From Streptomyces aculeolatus (GTDB lineage: Bacteria > Actinomycetota > Actinomycetes > Streptomycetales > Streptomycetaceae): 64,000 nt of DNA. A model generated the notes under the pieces. That model was not told the origin of the DNA. It saw nothing but the letters and a program-made list of their open reading frames with translations, and did no database searches. The stretch is from the NCBI RefSeq assembly GCF_020400605.1, contig NZ_JAINRD010000003.1, positions 1 through 64,000 of the forward strand. The letters run 5' to 3'. The translations under genes and the position numbers were made by a program. The stretch's first letter is position 1. The number at the start of each line of letters is the position of its first letter. Positions 45,001 to 53,413 of the stretch are shown here, one piece after another.

Positions 45001-46775
45001 AGTTCGGCGACGACCAGGTCGACCGAGCGCGGCAGGACGAGGGCCACGACGTCCTCCGCCCCGATCCCGCGGGCCGCCAGCGCGTGCGCGAGGCGGTTGG
45101 CGCGGGCGTTCAGCTCCGCGTACGACACGGCGGTGCCCGCGGACTCCACGGCGGGCGCCCGCGGTGTCCGGCGCACCTGCGCCTCGAAGAGCGCCGCCAC
45201 CGGCGCGGGGGTCGCGCGGGCGGCGGTGGCGTCGCCGCGCGCGAGCAGCTGCCGCCGCTCGGCCGCGGGCAGGAGGTCGATCCGGCCGACGGGGAGGTCG
45301 GGGCCGGCGTCCGCGAGCTGCGCGACGACGTCGAGCAGCCGCCGCTGGGTGTCCGCCAGCTCCGCGGCGCCGTACGCGCCGGGGGGCGCGTGCAGCCGCA
45401 TGTGCGGGCCGGAGCCGTCCCGGCGGTCCCACACCATGATCATCAGTTCCGCGGCCAGCGGGAACGACAGGTTGTGCGCGGTGCAGCGGTGGCCGGCGAA
45501 GGAGATGTCGTAGTCGAAGCCGATGAGGTTGACCATCGGCGCGTACGCCGTGCCGGGTCCGCGGGACAGGCCGAGGTCGCGGTGCAGGTCCTCGGCGCGG
45601 TAGCGCTGGTGCTCCACGGCTTCGCGCATGCGCGCGTCGACCTGGGCGAGCAGGTCCCCCAGCGTCGTCCCGGGCCGCACGGTCAGGCGTACGGGAACGC
45701 TGTTGGCCAGCATCCCCGGGGTGGCGTGCGACTCCGGCCCCGTCCGGCCCGCGACGGTCAGGCCTACGACGATGTCGCGGGCGCCGGTGCGGCGGTGCTC
45801 GTGGAGCGCGACGGCGGCGAACACCAGGCGGAAGCGGGAGATCCCGGCGCGCCGGGCCGCGGCGCGCAGCGCCTCCGGGCGCGGCAGCGGCAGCAGCGGG
45901 GTGCGCGGCACGGCCGCCGGGTCCGGGGGCGCAGACCCGCCGGGGGCGGGTTCCCCGGGCGCCGGGCGCTGCTTCGGCAGCCGCGCGTCGGCGTCGCCCC
46001 CGACGCGCTTGCCGCCCCCGTCGGCCCCGTGGCTCCCGTCGCCCCGCTCGGCCCTGCCGCCCCGGCCGCCCGCGTCGGCCGCGGCGTCGCGGGTCCAGCC
46101 TGCCAACTGCCGCGTCCAGTACGCCCGGTCCTCGGCCCGGTCCGCCGAGTCCTGGTACTCCCGGTCGGCCCCGACGAGCGTCGCCAGCCGCCCGAAGGGC
46201 GACGGGCCGGCGGGCCGGCCCCGTACGAGAGCCGTGTACACCTCGGCGACCCGGCGGGCCACGAGCGCGTAGCCGAACGCGTCGACGGCCGCGTGGTGGT
46301 ACGTGTGGTACCACCAGAACCTCTCCGGCCCGAGTTTGAGCAGCGCGAAGCTGAACAGCGGCCCCTCGGCCAGGTCCATCGGCCGGGCCACGTCGGCGTC
46401 GGCCCACGCCCGCCCGGCGGCCTCCGGGTCGGGTGCGCCGCTCACGTCGACGAAGGCGAGCGTCCACGGCAGCCGGGGCGCCACCACCTGTACGGGACCG
46501 TCCGCGCCCGGCACCAGGCGTACGCGCAACGCGTCGGCCTCGCCCACGACATGGCGCAGCGCCGCCTCGAACAGGCCGGGCTGCACCGGCCCGTCGATCT
46601 CCAGGTACTCGCCGAGCCGCAGGGCGGACCGGTGCCCCGGGGAGTGCTGCTCGGCGAGCCACACCTCCCGCTGCCCGGCGGTCACCGGCAGGGTCTCCGG
46701 CGCGTCGGCGGGCAGGTCGCGGTGCGGCGCGCGGGCACCGCCCTGCTCTGCGGAGACCTGGCTACGGGACGACAA
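39099..46775 (-). CDS. Bimodular NRPS with terminal reductase (C-A-PCP-C-A-PCP-R)
   Basis: A 2558-residue nonribosomal peptide synthetase. Order: condensation domain 1 (about 30-470, site HHAAVDA at 160-166), adenylation 1 (P-loop [10 protein letters not shown] near 662), carrier 1 (GGHSLL near 1037), condensation 2 (HHIAADG near 1238), adenylation 2 ([10 protein letters not shown] near 1732), carrier 2 (GGHSLL near 2123), then an NAD(P)H thioester reductase (GATGFVG near 2203, YSASK near 2362). Codes read by eye are DAWFAGVAMK (aliphatic, Leu-like) and DAGDVGMVDK (Arg-like). No thioesterase is present, so the product should leave as an aldehyde or alcohol. An N-terminal C domain suggests N-acylation. 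The TTG at 46775 is chosen because AGGAGGT lies six bases upstream. Confidence 0.92.
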   Translation of the reverse strand: MSSRSQVSAEQGGARAPHRDLPADAPETLPVTAGQREVWLAEQHSPGHRSALRLGEYLEIDGPVQPGLFEAALRHVVGEADALRVRLVPGADGPVQVVAPRLPWTLAFVDVSGAPDPEAAGRAWADADVARPMDLAEGPLFSFALLKLGPERFWWYHTYHHAAVDAFGYALVARRVAEVYTALVRGRPAGPSPFGRLATLVGADREYQDSADRAEDRAYWTRQLAGWTRDAAADAGGRGGRAERGDGSHGADGGGKRVGGDADARLPKQRPAPGEPAPGGSAPPDPAAVPRTPLLPLPRPEALRAAARRAGISRFRLVFAAVALHEHRRTGARDIVVGLTVAGRTGPESHATPGMLANSVPVRLTVRPGTTLGDLLAQVDARMREAVEHQRYRAEDLHRDLGLSRGPGTAYAPMVNLIGFDYDISFAGHRCTAHNLSFPLAAELMIMVWDRRDGSGPHMRLHAPPGAYGAAELADTQRRLLDVVAQLADAGPDLPVGRIDLLPAAERRQLLARGDATAARATPAPVAALFEAQVRRTPRAPAVESAGTAVSYAELNARANRLAHALAARGIGAEDVVALVLPRSVDLVVAELAVLKAGAAYLPVDPGYPPARREFMLADARPALVLDDPRALAALAAGQPATDPRIAVDPRRPAYVIYTSGSTGRPKGVVVPHTGVASLVAFHTERLRITPGSRFPQLASPSFDACTWEMCVALLTGATLVLAPADDPLAVLTDPALGITHAFVPPSALAAVAERDSRVAVLAVGGEPVPPGLVSRWAPGRRLVNVYGPTETTAMVTTSDPLTPDGTAPPIGRPHSGTRLYVLDGALQPVPVGTAGELYIAGASLARGYLRRPGLTALRFVADPYGPPGTRMYRTGDVVRWCADGQVDYVGRADRQVKIRGFRIEQEEVEAALLACPGVARAAVLARRDPPAGDLRLVAYVVAAEDGLGAPALRERLLARLPGFMVPSAFVMLPDLPLNANGKIDRDALPAPGQDQGEPAGMPPRTPRERLLCELFADVLGVPRVGADTDFFAAGGHSLLAIRLVARIRTALGADLALSALFEAPTAARLAARLDGAGPARPALTAQPRQEAVPLSYAQQRLWFLHRAEGPAATYNIPLVQRFSGGIDHAALAGALGDVVARHESLRTVFPHADGAAAVGAAHPGAGDAAGDGPRQRILGAAAARPALRVTEVAGAAELRRRLADAVRYPFDLAVEPPLRAELFVLGPTESVLCLVIHHIAADGWSMAPLTRDLATAYAARLRGGEPDWQPLPVRYTDYTLWQRRLLGDSGDPDSVLHRQLAHWTTALAGLPDEIALPRDRPRPAAASYAGGRVRLRIDAELHGALAELGSRSGASLFMVLHAGLAALLTRLGAGTDLPVGSVIAGRTDEALDDLVGFFVNTLVLRTDTSGDPAFAELLERVRDTALAAYANQDVPFERIVGALGPPRSPGRHPLFQVALSVDADETAEFTLPGLRTSRIRVPTRTAKFDLDIGIGEQRSAAGEPLGLTGTFDYATDLFDHATVQDLADRWVRLLRAAAAAPDLPVSRIDVLSDAERRLLVGGGAEQTPAPAPPARTVPELFRARVRAAPGAVAVAAGGTELTYAELDARANRLAHALVARGAGPEAVVALALPRSADLVTALLAVLKSGAAYLPLDPGYPAARLAAMTADARPVLLLTDTGTAADGTLAAGTPRLLLDAPETVAELAGLPGTEPAPGPLPDHPAYVIHTSGSTGAPKGVVARHASVAAVAERYRDEVFGPAARRAGGRPLRVALTAPVSFDASWGQLAALAGGHELHVPDAATWTDADRFVAWLAARRVDSVDVTPSYMQVLCDRGLFAPGGRHPGLAVLGGEALPEGLWRELRAVPGLTAHNMYGPTECTVDCVQARLADAAAPVLGRPVPGARAYVLDTALRPVPPGVTGELYVAGAGLARGYLRRPGETARRFVADPYGPPGTRMYRTGDLARRRRDGLLDFAGRADDQVQVRGHRVEPGEVEAALAAHPGIAHAAVAARAGLRGETRLVAYAVPAAGDPDPAALRAFLRERLPAHAVPAAIVPLPALPLTPNGKLDRRALPDPDPAAATRATPARAPRTPHEKALCELFAEALELPAVGVDDDFFELGGHSLLATRLAARIGERLGVPFGLSALLEAPTPAGLARRLAAEGPRAAPSRVPDTEAKLSPALRFTAAPPPAGGPLEVLLTGATGFVGAFLLAELLRSTAARVHCLVRAGTAAEARERLAAALRPYGLGAAACDPRTVAVPGDLGAVDLGTGPEAWAGLRDGVDTIVHAGARVHHVSPYARLKPANVEGTRTLLGLAAEGRPKAFHHLSTLGVFRESGPGAPPVTEESPTGGEQHPYGKGYSASKWVADRLVERAFARGASGGIHRLGRIWAHSATGAVNRDDMFSRLLVSSAALGCHPAEPALDEALLPVDVLARALVALVLRDDGGPSVHHLHHPRRTGPGVFMAGHGRLHGTRSAAVPLAAWLERLRAAGARGRELPIAPYREHLEALAGAAGARPSRSFDNGRTLARLRRYGIGIPDVDEAAVEAYWTSMGG

Positions 46776-46877
46776 CGGCGTACCTCCTGCTGGTGCCGGC
46801 AATCTCTGCTGGAGAACGGTGGCTTGGGGCACTCCGGGCCCGGGGGAGGAAGATGTGGATCATCGTGCCAGCGGGCA

Positions 46878-46890
46878 CGGGATATTCCCG
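46878..46890. promoter_or_regulatory. Inverted repeat in the NRPS/LRR divergent promoter region
   Basis: CGGGATATTCCCG, with 5-base arms and a 3-base centre, lies in the relatively AT-rich 250-base gap between the NRPS gene (minus) and the LRR gene (plus). It is the only clear dyad I see there and could be an operator for either operon. Confidence 0.35.
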
Positions 46891-47025
46891 AATCTGGCAG
46901 CACATAGCACTCGAAGGAATGATCTGCGGCCCGATGCACGGATATCGGTTGACCGCGGCACACCGGGGCGGCCGGCCCGCCGGGGGCGGAACCGGCGTGT
47001 CAGTGGGCGCTGTTAGCCTCCGGCA

Positions 47026-47982
47026 ATGACCTTAGGGGCCCTGGAAGAAACACTGCGGGAACGCCCGGACGACCTGGCGTCCTGGCTGGTCTACGGCGAC
47101 CGGCTGCGGGAGCGCGGCGACCCCCGCGCGGAGTTGATCAGACTGGCGGAGCGGCGCTCGCGCGTCGGCCCGGGCAGCGGCCGGGACGCCGTCGACCGGG
47201 AGATCGACGCACTGGTGGCGGAGCATCGCGGGAGCTGGGACGCGGAGTTGCCGGAGGGGGTCAGCGCCGCGGAGCGGCGGCACGGGTTCGCCACGGCGAT
47301 CGCCGTCGAATGGGAGGACGACGACGCGCCCCGGGTGGTCGACGAGGTCCTGCGCGCCGAGCCGTTCGCGACCGCGCTGCGGATCGTGCCGCCGGAGTCC
47401 GACCCGGCGGAGTTCGACTACTGGGACGACGACACGGACGAGGACGGCGAGCCGCTGCCGTCCGCCGAGGTCGAGGCGGGCGTGCTCGCGACCCTCGACC
47501 TGGCCCCGTTCACCTCCGTCGACCTGTCCTACCTCCGCATCGGCGCCCTCGGCGCCAAGGCCCTGGCGGTGTCCTCGTACTTCCGCAGCGAGGCGGCCGG
47601 CGGTGAGAGCCTCGCCGCCGCGGCCGGGCCCGGCCGGCTCCGCACGCTCGACCTGCGGTACTGCCACATCGGGGACAGCGGCCTGGCCGCGCTCGCCGCC
47701 AACCCGTTCTTCACCGGCGTGCGCCGGCTGCACCTCCAGCGCAACGCGCTGGGCGCGAAGGGGGTGCGCGCCCTGCACGCCTTCGGCGAACTCACCGACC
47801 TCGACCTGCGTTACAACGCGATCGGCGACGAGGGCGCGGAAGCCCTGCTCGCGGCGCCGTTCGCCGGCTCGCTCACCCGGCTGCTGCTCTACTCCGCCGA
47901 CGTCGGCGACTCCGGCGCGCGCCGGCTTGCCGCCGCACCCCAACTCCCGCCCGTACTGCGCAGTTATTGGAGGAGCGTGTGA
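47026..47982 (+). CDS. TIGR02996-domain leucine-rich-repeat protein
   Basis: A 318-residue cytoplasmic protein. The N-terminus (LEETLRERPDDLASWLVYGDRLRERGDPRAE is the family core, near residues 6-36) matches the TIGR02996 repeat-companion domain. A central acidic region (EFDYWDDDTDEDGE near residue 127) is followed by leucine-rich repeats of the ribonuclease-inhibitor type near residues 165-310 (LRTLDLRYCHIGDSGLAAL, LTDLDLRYNAIGDEGAEAL). It probably acts as a recognition module. No ribosome site precedes the ATG; TAGCCT ending six bases before it suggests a leaderless transcript. Its stop overlaps the oxygenase-like start (GTGA), coupling the two. Confidence 0.85.
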   Translation: MTLGALEETLRERPDDLASWLVYGDRLRERGDPRAELIRLAERRSRVGPGSGRDAVDREIDALVAEHRGSWDAELPEGVSAAERRHGFATAIAVEWEDDDAPRVVDEVLRAEPFATALRIVPPESDPAEFDYWDDDTDEDGEPLPSAEVEAGVLATLDLAPFTSVDLSYLRIGALGAKALAVSSYFRSEAAGGESLAAAAGPGRLRTLDLRYCHIGDSGLAALAANPFFTGVRRLHLQRNALGAKGVRALHAFGELTDLDLRYNAIGDEGAEALLAAPFAGSLTRLLLYSADVGDSGARRLAAAPQLPPVLRSYWRSV

Positions 47983-49904
47983 GCATCGAGCTCCGCGACC
48001 GGTTCTTCGCCCTGTCCGCCGCCGCCGGGCAGGCGCCCGCGGAGGAGGTCGACAGGTATCGCGCCCTGGTGGACGCCGCCGAGGCGGAGCCCACCGCCGT
48101 ACTCGACGGGCTCGCGGTCTCCTGGCATCCGACGGCGCGGTTCAAGGCGGTCCGCTTCGTCGACGCCGAGCGCATCGACGCGGACGTGCGCGAACTGTTC
48201 GCGCGGCCCAGCGCGAACGCGCCGTATCTGGCCGCCGTGTTCGCGGACCCGCGGGAGATGTCGTTCCGTACGTACGAGAACATCCTCCCGCTCGACCGGC
48301 TCTTCGCGGACGGCGGGCTGGACGTCGAGCTGACTGACCGCACGGAGTTCGCCGAGGGGGCGTACTCCTTCTCGGTCGGGCTGCCCGCCGCGGCGCGGGC
48401 GAAGCTGGCGGGCCTGGACGCCCTGGACCTCTACGTGCCGCCGCTCAACGCCCGCTCCCGCGGCGGCGACCGCTTCATCTTCCACTCGGCCCTGCTCGCC
48501 GAGGCCCTGACCGAGGCGGTGGCCAAGGCGCTGCCGCAGCCGCGGCTCGACGGCTTCGCGCACGTCAACCCCGTCTTCCGCTGCAACCGCTTCGAGCCGG
48601 ACGACGCCAACTTCCACCGCCACCGCGACACCCCGTACTACGACCGGTCGCGCGGCCACGTCTCCCGCTACACCGTCCTGCTGTACCTCACCGGCGGCTC
48701 GGGCACGCCCGCGCTCGACCTGACGGGCGCCGCCGGCCTCACCGACATCGAGCCCTTCACCTGCGTGATCTTCGATCAGCGGTACGAGCACGAGGGTGCC
48801 CCGTACCGCGACGGGCGGAAGGTCTTCCTGCGCACGGAGCTGGTCTTCACCGAACCGGACGCCGCGCACGACCCGGAGATCGGGGCCCTCTTCGCCAAGG
48901 CGTGCTACCTGACGGGCGAGAGCGTCTTCGCGCCCGAACTCGCCCGGTACGCCGACGACTACTACAACCGCGTCGCCGCGGCGCACTGGAGCGGCGACCT
49001 CGGCACGGGCACGGCCGACGAGCCGTTCTTCCACAAGCGGTTCCGCGGCCTCGACTTCGTCGCCAACGGCCACGACTTCTGGTTCCCCGCGTCCGGCGGC
49101 CTGTCGCCGGCCGCGTGCGCGGCGATCACGCTGCTGGACTACTTCAACTGCAAGGTCGGCGACAGCGCGTTCCGCGCGGCGTGCGAGACGACGGTGGTCC
49201 AGGCCGAGGGCACCGACTGGATACCGGCGTTCCTGGCGGAGAGCGGCGTGACGTCACCGGTCACGGCGTTCGACAAGAGCCTGCTGTTCCCCCCGCCCGA
49301 GGAGCCCGCCACCGACGACATGCCCGACTGCGCGTGCGGCATCTGCGACGGCGGACTCCTCGGCCCGCACTTCGACACCTCGCGCAACGCCGACGTCATC
49401 AAGCACTACGTGCGCGCGCAGGACGCCGCGAAGGCGGACGTGCTGCCCGCGCCGGTGATGATGCTCGGCGAGGACGTGGTACTCGACCCGGACCGCTTCG
49501 TCGTGGAGGGCAACCGCATCCACGTGCTGGGCAGCAAGGCGCCGGCGCCGGTCAACTTCGCGTCCTGCCAGGGCGGTCCGCCGGTGCCCCCGGCGCAGGA
49601 CTTCGTCACCACCGCGGCGACCGTGGACGTGGCGCACTTCCTCGTGCCGCCGATCCTGTTCACCGAGCACGACGGCCTCTTCCACCTGAAGTTCGACTTC
49701 TTCCGCAACTCCTGGACGGTGGACCACGAGCAGTCCACCGTCGCGGTGCCGATGGTCCGCCCGTTCAGCGAGGACGACATCGACGAGGACTGGGAGGACC
49801 ACTACTACGACGAGGACGAAGAAGAAGAAGAAGAGGAGGAAGAAGAGGAGGAGGAAGAAGGGGGAGACGGGGAGGAAGAAGCGGTGGCGGCGGAGAAGGA
49901 GTAG
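47979..49904 (+). CDS. 2-oxoglutarate/Fe(II) oxygenase-like protein with acidic tail
   Basis: A 641-residue protein. Residues 200-290 look like a 2OG/Fe(II) dioxygenase of the prolyl-4-hydroxylase type: iron ligands His215-x-Asp217 (FHRHRDTPYY) and His271 (QRYEHEG), with Arg285 (FLRTEL) placed to bind 2-oxoglutarate. The other parts are unrecognised: an N-terminal ~190 residues, a middle domain with CACGIC (Cys cluster) near residue 450, and a C-terminal run of about 16 glutamates. It likely hydroxylates a protein. The GTG at 47979 overlaps the LRR stop. The last 100 bases overlap the convergent ATPase gene, where the poly-Glu is read as poly-Ser. Confidence 0.7.
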   Translation: MSIELRDRFFALSAAAGQAPAEEVDRYRALVDAAEAEPTAVLDGLAVSWHPTARFKAVRFVDAERIDADVRELFARPSANAPYLAAVFADPREMSFRTYENILPLDRLFADGGLDVELTDRTEFAEGAYSFSVGLPAAARAKLAGLDALDLYVPPLNARSRGGDRFIFHSALLAEALTEAVAKALPQPRLDGFAHVNPVFRCNRFEPDDANFHRHRDTPYYDRSRGHVSRYTVLLYLTGGSGTPALDLTGAAGLTDIEPFTCVIFDQRYEHEGAPYRDGRKVFLRTELVFTEPDAAHDPEIGALFAKACYLTGESVFAPELARYADDYYNRVAAAHWSGDLGTGTADEPFFHKRFRGLDFVANGHDFWFPASGGLSPAACAAITLLDYFNCKVGDSAFRAACETTVVQAEGTDWIPAFLAESGVTSPVTAFDKSLLFPPPEEPATDDMPDCACGICDGGLLGPHFDTSRNADVIKHYVRAQDAAKADVLPAPVMMLGEDVVLDPDRFVVEGNRIHVLGSKAPAPVNFASCQGGPPVPPAQDFVTTAATVDVAHFLVPPILFTEHDGLFHLKFDFFRNSWTVDHEQSTVAVPMVRPFSEDDIDEDWEDHYYDEDEEEEEEEEEEEEEEGGDGEEEAVAAEKE

Positions 49905-51799
49905 GCGGGCGCGGAGGCCAGCTCCCCCATCCGGGCCAGGGCGGCGATCCAGAAGCGCTGGCGCGCCGCCGCCTGGCCCACGAGGTAGGTGGCGCGCAGC
50001 TTGGGCGGCAGGTGCGGCAGCAGCAGCGCCACCACGTCGAGGTGCCGTTCGAGCTGCGACACCTCCGCGTTGGAGAACACCTGGTGCACCAGGTCGGTGT
50101 CGTTGGTGCCCTCCGCGGACGTCTCGACGGCCGCCGCCAGCCGGGCCTGCCAGCCCGGCAGGTCGGCGGCCAGCTCCGCCAGCCCGATGTGCGGCCGCTC
50201 CGCGAGCCGCGCCTGGAGACCGGAGAGCGGCACCGGAGCGTACTCGCCGTCGCCGAGGTAGATCAGGCCCTGCTCCAGCGGGATGTCCGCGTGGTGCAGC
50301 TTGATGAGCCGTTCCAGGGTGCGCTTGGTGACCCAGTCGCGGCCCTCGTCGTCGATGTCGTTCTTCCACCACTCGAGGACGGTCTCGGCGGTCTCGCCGT
50401 AGGTCGAGATCAGCCACTCGTTGGCCGGGATGTCCGCGGGCTGCACCTCGTAGCTGACCGTGAACCGGCTGGCCTGGGCCACGTTGTTGCTGCTGACCAG
50501 CATCTTGCGGCCCAGGTGGTACGGCGGGTTCTGCAGCGCCACCTGCGCGCGCAGGCCGGGCAGCGGGCGGCCGGCGAGCGTCCACTCCTGGGTGATCTCC
50601 ATCAGCTTGGCGTACGTCGCCTTGTCCTTGGGCCGGTTGTACTCGTCCCAGATCAGCACCTTCGGCTCCGGGTCGAGCAGCGACCGGGCGAGCATCGCCT
50701 CCAGCGCCCCGTCCGCCGTCGGCACCGGCACGCACAGGTCCTCGACGTTGGTGACCGGCAGCGAGAAGTACACCGGTTCCCGGCCGGTCTCCTCGCGGGC
50801 GACCTGCTTGGCGATCTCCGTCTTGCCGCAGCCGGGCGGTCCCTGGAGCAGCACCGCCCAGCGGTGCGCCGCCGCGGCCCGCAGGATGCGGCGAACGGGG
50901 TCGGTCACGGTGGCGGGGTTGGCCGCGCCGACCGCCGCGGCGACGGCGTCGAGCACTTCGTCGGTACGGTCCCGGCCCGGTGCGCCGCCGGCGCCCTCGG
51001 CGCCGGGCTCGACCAGCGCCAGCCGGCGGCCGTTGTGCAGCGGCAGCCCCCAGGCCAGCGGGAAGCCGGCGCGGGCGCAGTCGAGTACGTGCTGGAGGGT
51101 GCGCGGTGAGAGCAGGCCGCGCAGGTGCGGGTCGAGGGCGGCCCACTGCCGGAACACCTCGCGCAGGTCCCAGTCGGGGAACCGGGCGGCCAGCGCGTGC
51201 CGCCAGGCGGTGTCGTTGGCGGTCAGCCGGAGGGTGACCATCCGGTCCAGGATCGCCAGGTCGGAGCGGCGCACGCTGGTCTCGGCCAGCGACTCGTTGT
51301 CGGTGAGGAACACCCCGACGCAGCCCAGCTCGCGCAGGTCGTACTCGCCGAGGGTCCAGTTGCAGGCCATCTGCATGAGCTGGCTCTGGACCGTGTTGCC
51401 CGCCTGGAGGGAGTCGTCGACGAGGAGGACGAACGGCGTGCCGGGGGTGAGCTGGCGCATCACGAGCTGGCGCAGCGCCAGTTCGCCGCTGCGCTCGTCG
51501 CGTACGGGGGCGTTGATCAGCAGGTCGTCCGGGGCGAGGTTGGCCGCGGGGAGGACCACGAGGCCGGTGCCGGGGTAGCGCTTCGGCACGTACGAGACGA
51601 AGGTGGACGTCTTGCCGATGCCATGCTCGCCGAAGATCTGACCGGTCTGGCCGGTGGCGATCATCGCGTCGATGAACTTCTCCAGCGCGGCGGTCGGGCC
51701 GTCCCCGGGCGGCTCCGGGTAGGTGGCGTTCGCTCGCCACTGCCGGCCCGCTGCGGGCGTTGCGGGCGGTGTCGCGGCGGGCGGGGTCGCGGCGGCCAC
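49805..51799 (-). CDS. MoxR-like AAA+ ATPase with two P-loops
   Basis: A 664-residue cytoplasmic ATPase with two AAA modules. Module 1: Walker A GEHGIGKT (57-64) and Walker B LLVDD (125-129). Module 2: Walker A GPPGCGKT (320-327) and Walker B VLIWDEYNRP (381-390), with sensor-like SSNN further on. Module 2 resembles MoxR/dynein-like chaperone ATPases. A helical C-terminal part follows, then a Ser-rich tail encoded by the GA repeat. The GTG at 51799 shares one base with the stop of the VWA-peptidase gene (TAGTG), so the pair is translationally coupled. MoxR-type ATPases typically work with VWA proteins on protein substrates. Confidence 0.85.
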   Translation of the reverse strand: MAAATPPAATPPATPAAGRQWRANATYPEPPGDGPTAALEKFIDAMIATGQTGQIFGEHGIGKTSTFVSYVPKRYPGTGLVVLPAANLAPDDLLINAPVRDERSGELALRQLVMRQLTPGTPFVLLVDDSLQAGNTVQSQLMQMACNWTLGEYDLRELGCVGVFLTDNESLAETSVRRSDLAILDRMVTLRLTANDTAWRHALAARFPDWDLREVFRQWAALDPHLRGLLSPRTLQHVLDCARAGFPLAWGLPLHNGRRLALVEPGAEGAGGAPGRDRTDEVLDAVAAAVGAANPATVTDPVRRILRAAAAHRWAVLLQGPPGCGKTEIAKQVAREETGREPVYFSLPVTNVEDLCVPVPTADGALEAMLARSLLDPEPKVLIWDEYNRPKDKATYAKLMEITQEWTLAGRPLPGLRAQVALQNPPYHLGRKMLVSSNNVAQASRFTVSYEVQPADIPANEWLISTYGETAETVLEWWKNDIDDEGRDWVTKRTLERLIKLHHADIPLEQGLIYLGDGEYAPVPLSGLQARLAERPHIGLAELAADLPGWQARLAAAVETSAEGTNDTDLVHQVFSNAEVSQLERHLDVVALLLPHLPPKLRATYLVGQAAARQRFWIAALARMGELASAPAYSFSAATASSSPSPPSSSSSSSSSSSSSSSSS
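49818..49860. repeat. GAA/GAG triplet tract coding poly-Glu (+) and poly-Ser (-)
   Basis: About 43 bases of nearly pure purine triplets on the plus strand, within the 49805-49904 overlap of two convergent genes. On the plus strand it encodes a glutamate run of the oxygenase-like protein; on the minus strand it encodes the serine tail of the AAA+ ATPase. Triplet gain or loss would lengthen or shorten both tails without a frameshift. Confidence 0.8.
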
Positions 51800-53283
51800 T
51801 ATGCGGTGCTCCTCGGTTTCGTCGGTTGCCCCGGTTGCTGCCGTTCGGATGTGACCCGGTGGCAGGCCATCGGGCGGTGGTGGCGTTCGGGCCAGTCGTC
51901 GCCGCCGTCGGTGATGAGCCAGATCCAGCGGTCGGGGTCGGCGGGGGTGACGTGCGGCGCGTAGCCGTCGGTGACGACGATCACCGCGTCGGGCTCGTGC
52001 GGGAAGGGCTTGCCGGCGACCTCCAGCCGGCCTTCCGCGTAGTCGACGACGCATTGGAAGTCGGTGCCGCCGCCGCCCGCCACCCGCTCCCCGGGGACGA
52101 ACGGCATCACGACGCCGTCGAAGGAGAGCCAGTGGCTCTCCACTCCGTCCGTCTGCCCGACGAGGGTGGTCAGCCACTCGACGACGGAGTCGGGCATCGA
52201 CCCCGAGGTGTCGAACGCGACGAGGACCACCTTCGTGCGCTCCGGGCCGCGGCGGGTGAGCATCGGCTCGTGGCCGAGCGCGAGGACGATCGCGCCGTGC
52301 TTCTTCGGGTAGACCAGCCGTTCGCTCTCGGTCAGCTTGGAGGCGAGGACGTCGGTCAGCCACCGCTGCCACCAGTCGACCCGCCGGGTGCGGGGGGTGC
52401 TGCCGCGCAGCTGGTCCAGGCCGAGGCGGCCCCACAGCCGGCTGAAGCGCTCGCCGCCGTCCGCGGTGCGGTCGGCGAGGCCGAGCAGTTCCTCGCGCGC
52501 CGACCTGCCGCCGCGCAGCGCCGACTGCATCACCTCGCGCAGCACGTCGTCGCCGACCTGTCCGACGGTCTCGGGGTCGAGGGGGACCCCGGTGCCGGGT
52601 GCGCCTTGGGCGAGGTGGACGCAGAAGGCGGAGCGGGGCGTTTCGTGCTGCTTCATGCGGCGCAGTTCGCCGTAGACCGTCAGGTCGGTGCGGATGAAGT
52701 CGTCGTACGGCAGCGGGTCCAGGCCCTGCTCCCGCAGGTCGTCCCGGTACGCGCGGTACACCGCGTCCGGGTCGACGCCCACCGGTTCCGGCGCCCCGCC
52801 GCCGGGGGGCACCGCCTCGGGTAACGCGGTACGGCCCAGCCGGCGCAGGGCGACGTGGTTGATCGCCACCTCGGCGGCGAGGGTGAACACCGGGTCGGAG
52901 CGCAGCTCCTCGTCGACGTACAGGTGCCGGTGCATCAGGTGCCGCGCCTCGTGGAAGAGGACGAACTTGACGCCGTCGAAGTCCAGCGAGGCGAAGAAGT
53001 GCGGGTTGTACAGCAGCGCGCAGCGGCCGTCGCCGGTGGCGGTGACCGCGGCGGTCGGGACCGCGGTGGTGGCGAGGTGGCGGTGGCACTTCGCGTACAG
53101 CCACGAGGCGACGACGCTCTGCCCGACCCCGAAGTCCAGCAGGGCGGCCTCCTTGCGGCGCCGCGCCTCCGCCACGACCTCCGGGTCGGCGGGCTCCCCC
53201 GCGAGGTCCCCGGCCGGCGCGCCGGCGGCCGGCCGGGGCAGCATGCCGGGGGCCCCGTGCGTGCTCCGCCGCTCGCCCCGCAC
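51799..53283 (-). CDS. VWA protein with metallopeptidase-like N-terminal domain (DUF2201-like)
   Basis: A 494-residue protein. Residues 40-280 form a metallopeptidase-like domain with a zinc motif HEARH (111-115) in FVLFHEARHLMHRH. The C-terminal VWA domain carries a complete MIDAS: DTSGS (358-362), GGTDF near 406, and VVTDG ending at 440. This matches the DUF2201 peptidase-VWA family, partners of MoxR ATPases. Leu154 is a TTA codon (A-L-P-E), rare in Streptomyces and suggesting bldA control. The GTG at 53283 is chosen because AGGGGAGA lies seven bases upstream; an upstream GTG has no site. It is the first gene of the VWA-MoxR operon. Confidence 0.87.
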   Translation of the reverse strand: MRGERRSTHGAPGMLPRPAAGAPAGDLAGEPADPEVVAEARRRKEAALLDFGVGQSVVASWLYAKCHRHLATTAVPTAAVTATGDGRCALLYNPHFFASLDFDGVKFVLFHEARHLMHRHLYVDEELRSDPVFTLAAEVAINHVALRRLGRTALPEAVPPGGGAPEPVGVDPDAVYRAYRDDLREQGLDPLPYDDFIRTDLTVYGELRRMKQHETPRSAFCVHLAQGAPGTGVPLDPETVGQVGDDVLREVMQSALRGGRSAREELLGLADRTADGGERFSRLWGRLGLDQLRGSTPRTRRVDWWQRWLTDVLASKLTESERLVYPKKHGAIVLALGHEPMLTRRGPERTKVVLVAFDTSGSMPDSVVEWLTTLVGQTDGVESHWLSFDGVVMPFVPGERVAGGGGTDFQCVVDYAEGRLEVAGKPFPHEPDAVIVVTDGYAPHVTPADPDRWIWLITDGGDDWPERHHRPMACHRVTSERQQPGQPTKPRSTA

Positions 53284-53413
53284 CCGTGATCTCCCCTCGC
53301 CGCTCGCGGGCACGCTACATGCCGCCGCTCGGGCGGTGCGACGCGGGTTCAGAGCGTGCCCGCGCAGAGCGCGAGGCGGGCCGTCCCGCTCCCGGCGGGA
53401 CGGCCCGCGGCCG

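Noticed and set aside
46776..46832. GTG at 46832 as NRPS start
   Set aside because: It lacks a ribosome site, whereas TTG at 46775 has AGGAGGT six bases upstream.
39096..46907. 2603-codon plus-strand open frame
   Set aside because: Antisense of the NRPS gene. Its translation is repetitive and lacks motifs, while the minus strand carries complete C, A, PCP and R domains.
46682..46963. 93-codon minus-strand ORF over the NRPS start
   Set aside because: Mostly inside the NRPS gene in another frame, no ribosome site and no recognisable protein.
51800..53104. N-terminal extension of the ATPase reading frame (1099 codons in all)
   Set aside because: The part upstream of the GTG at 51799 overlaps the VWA gene in another frame and is Arg-rich noise; the coupled GTG fits the P-loop domain start.
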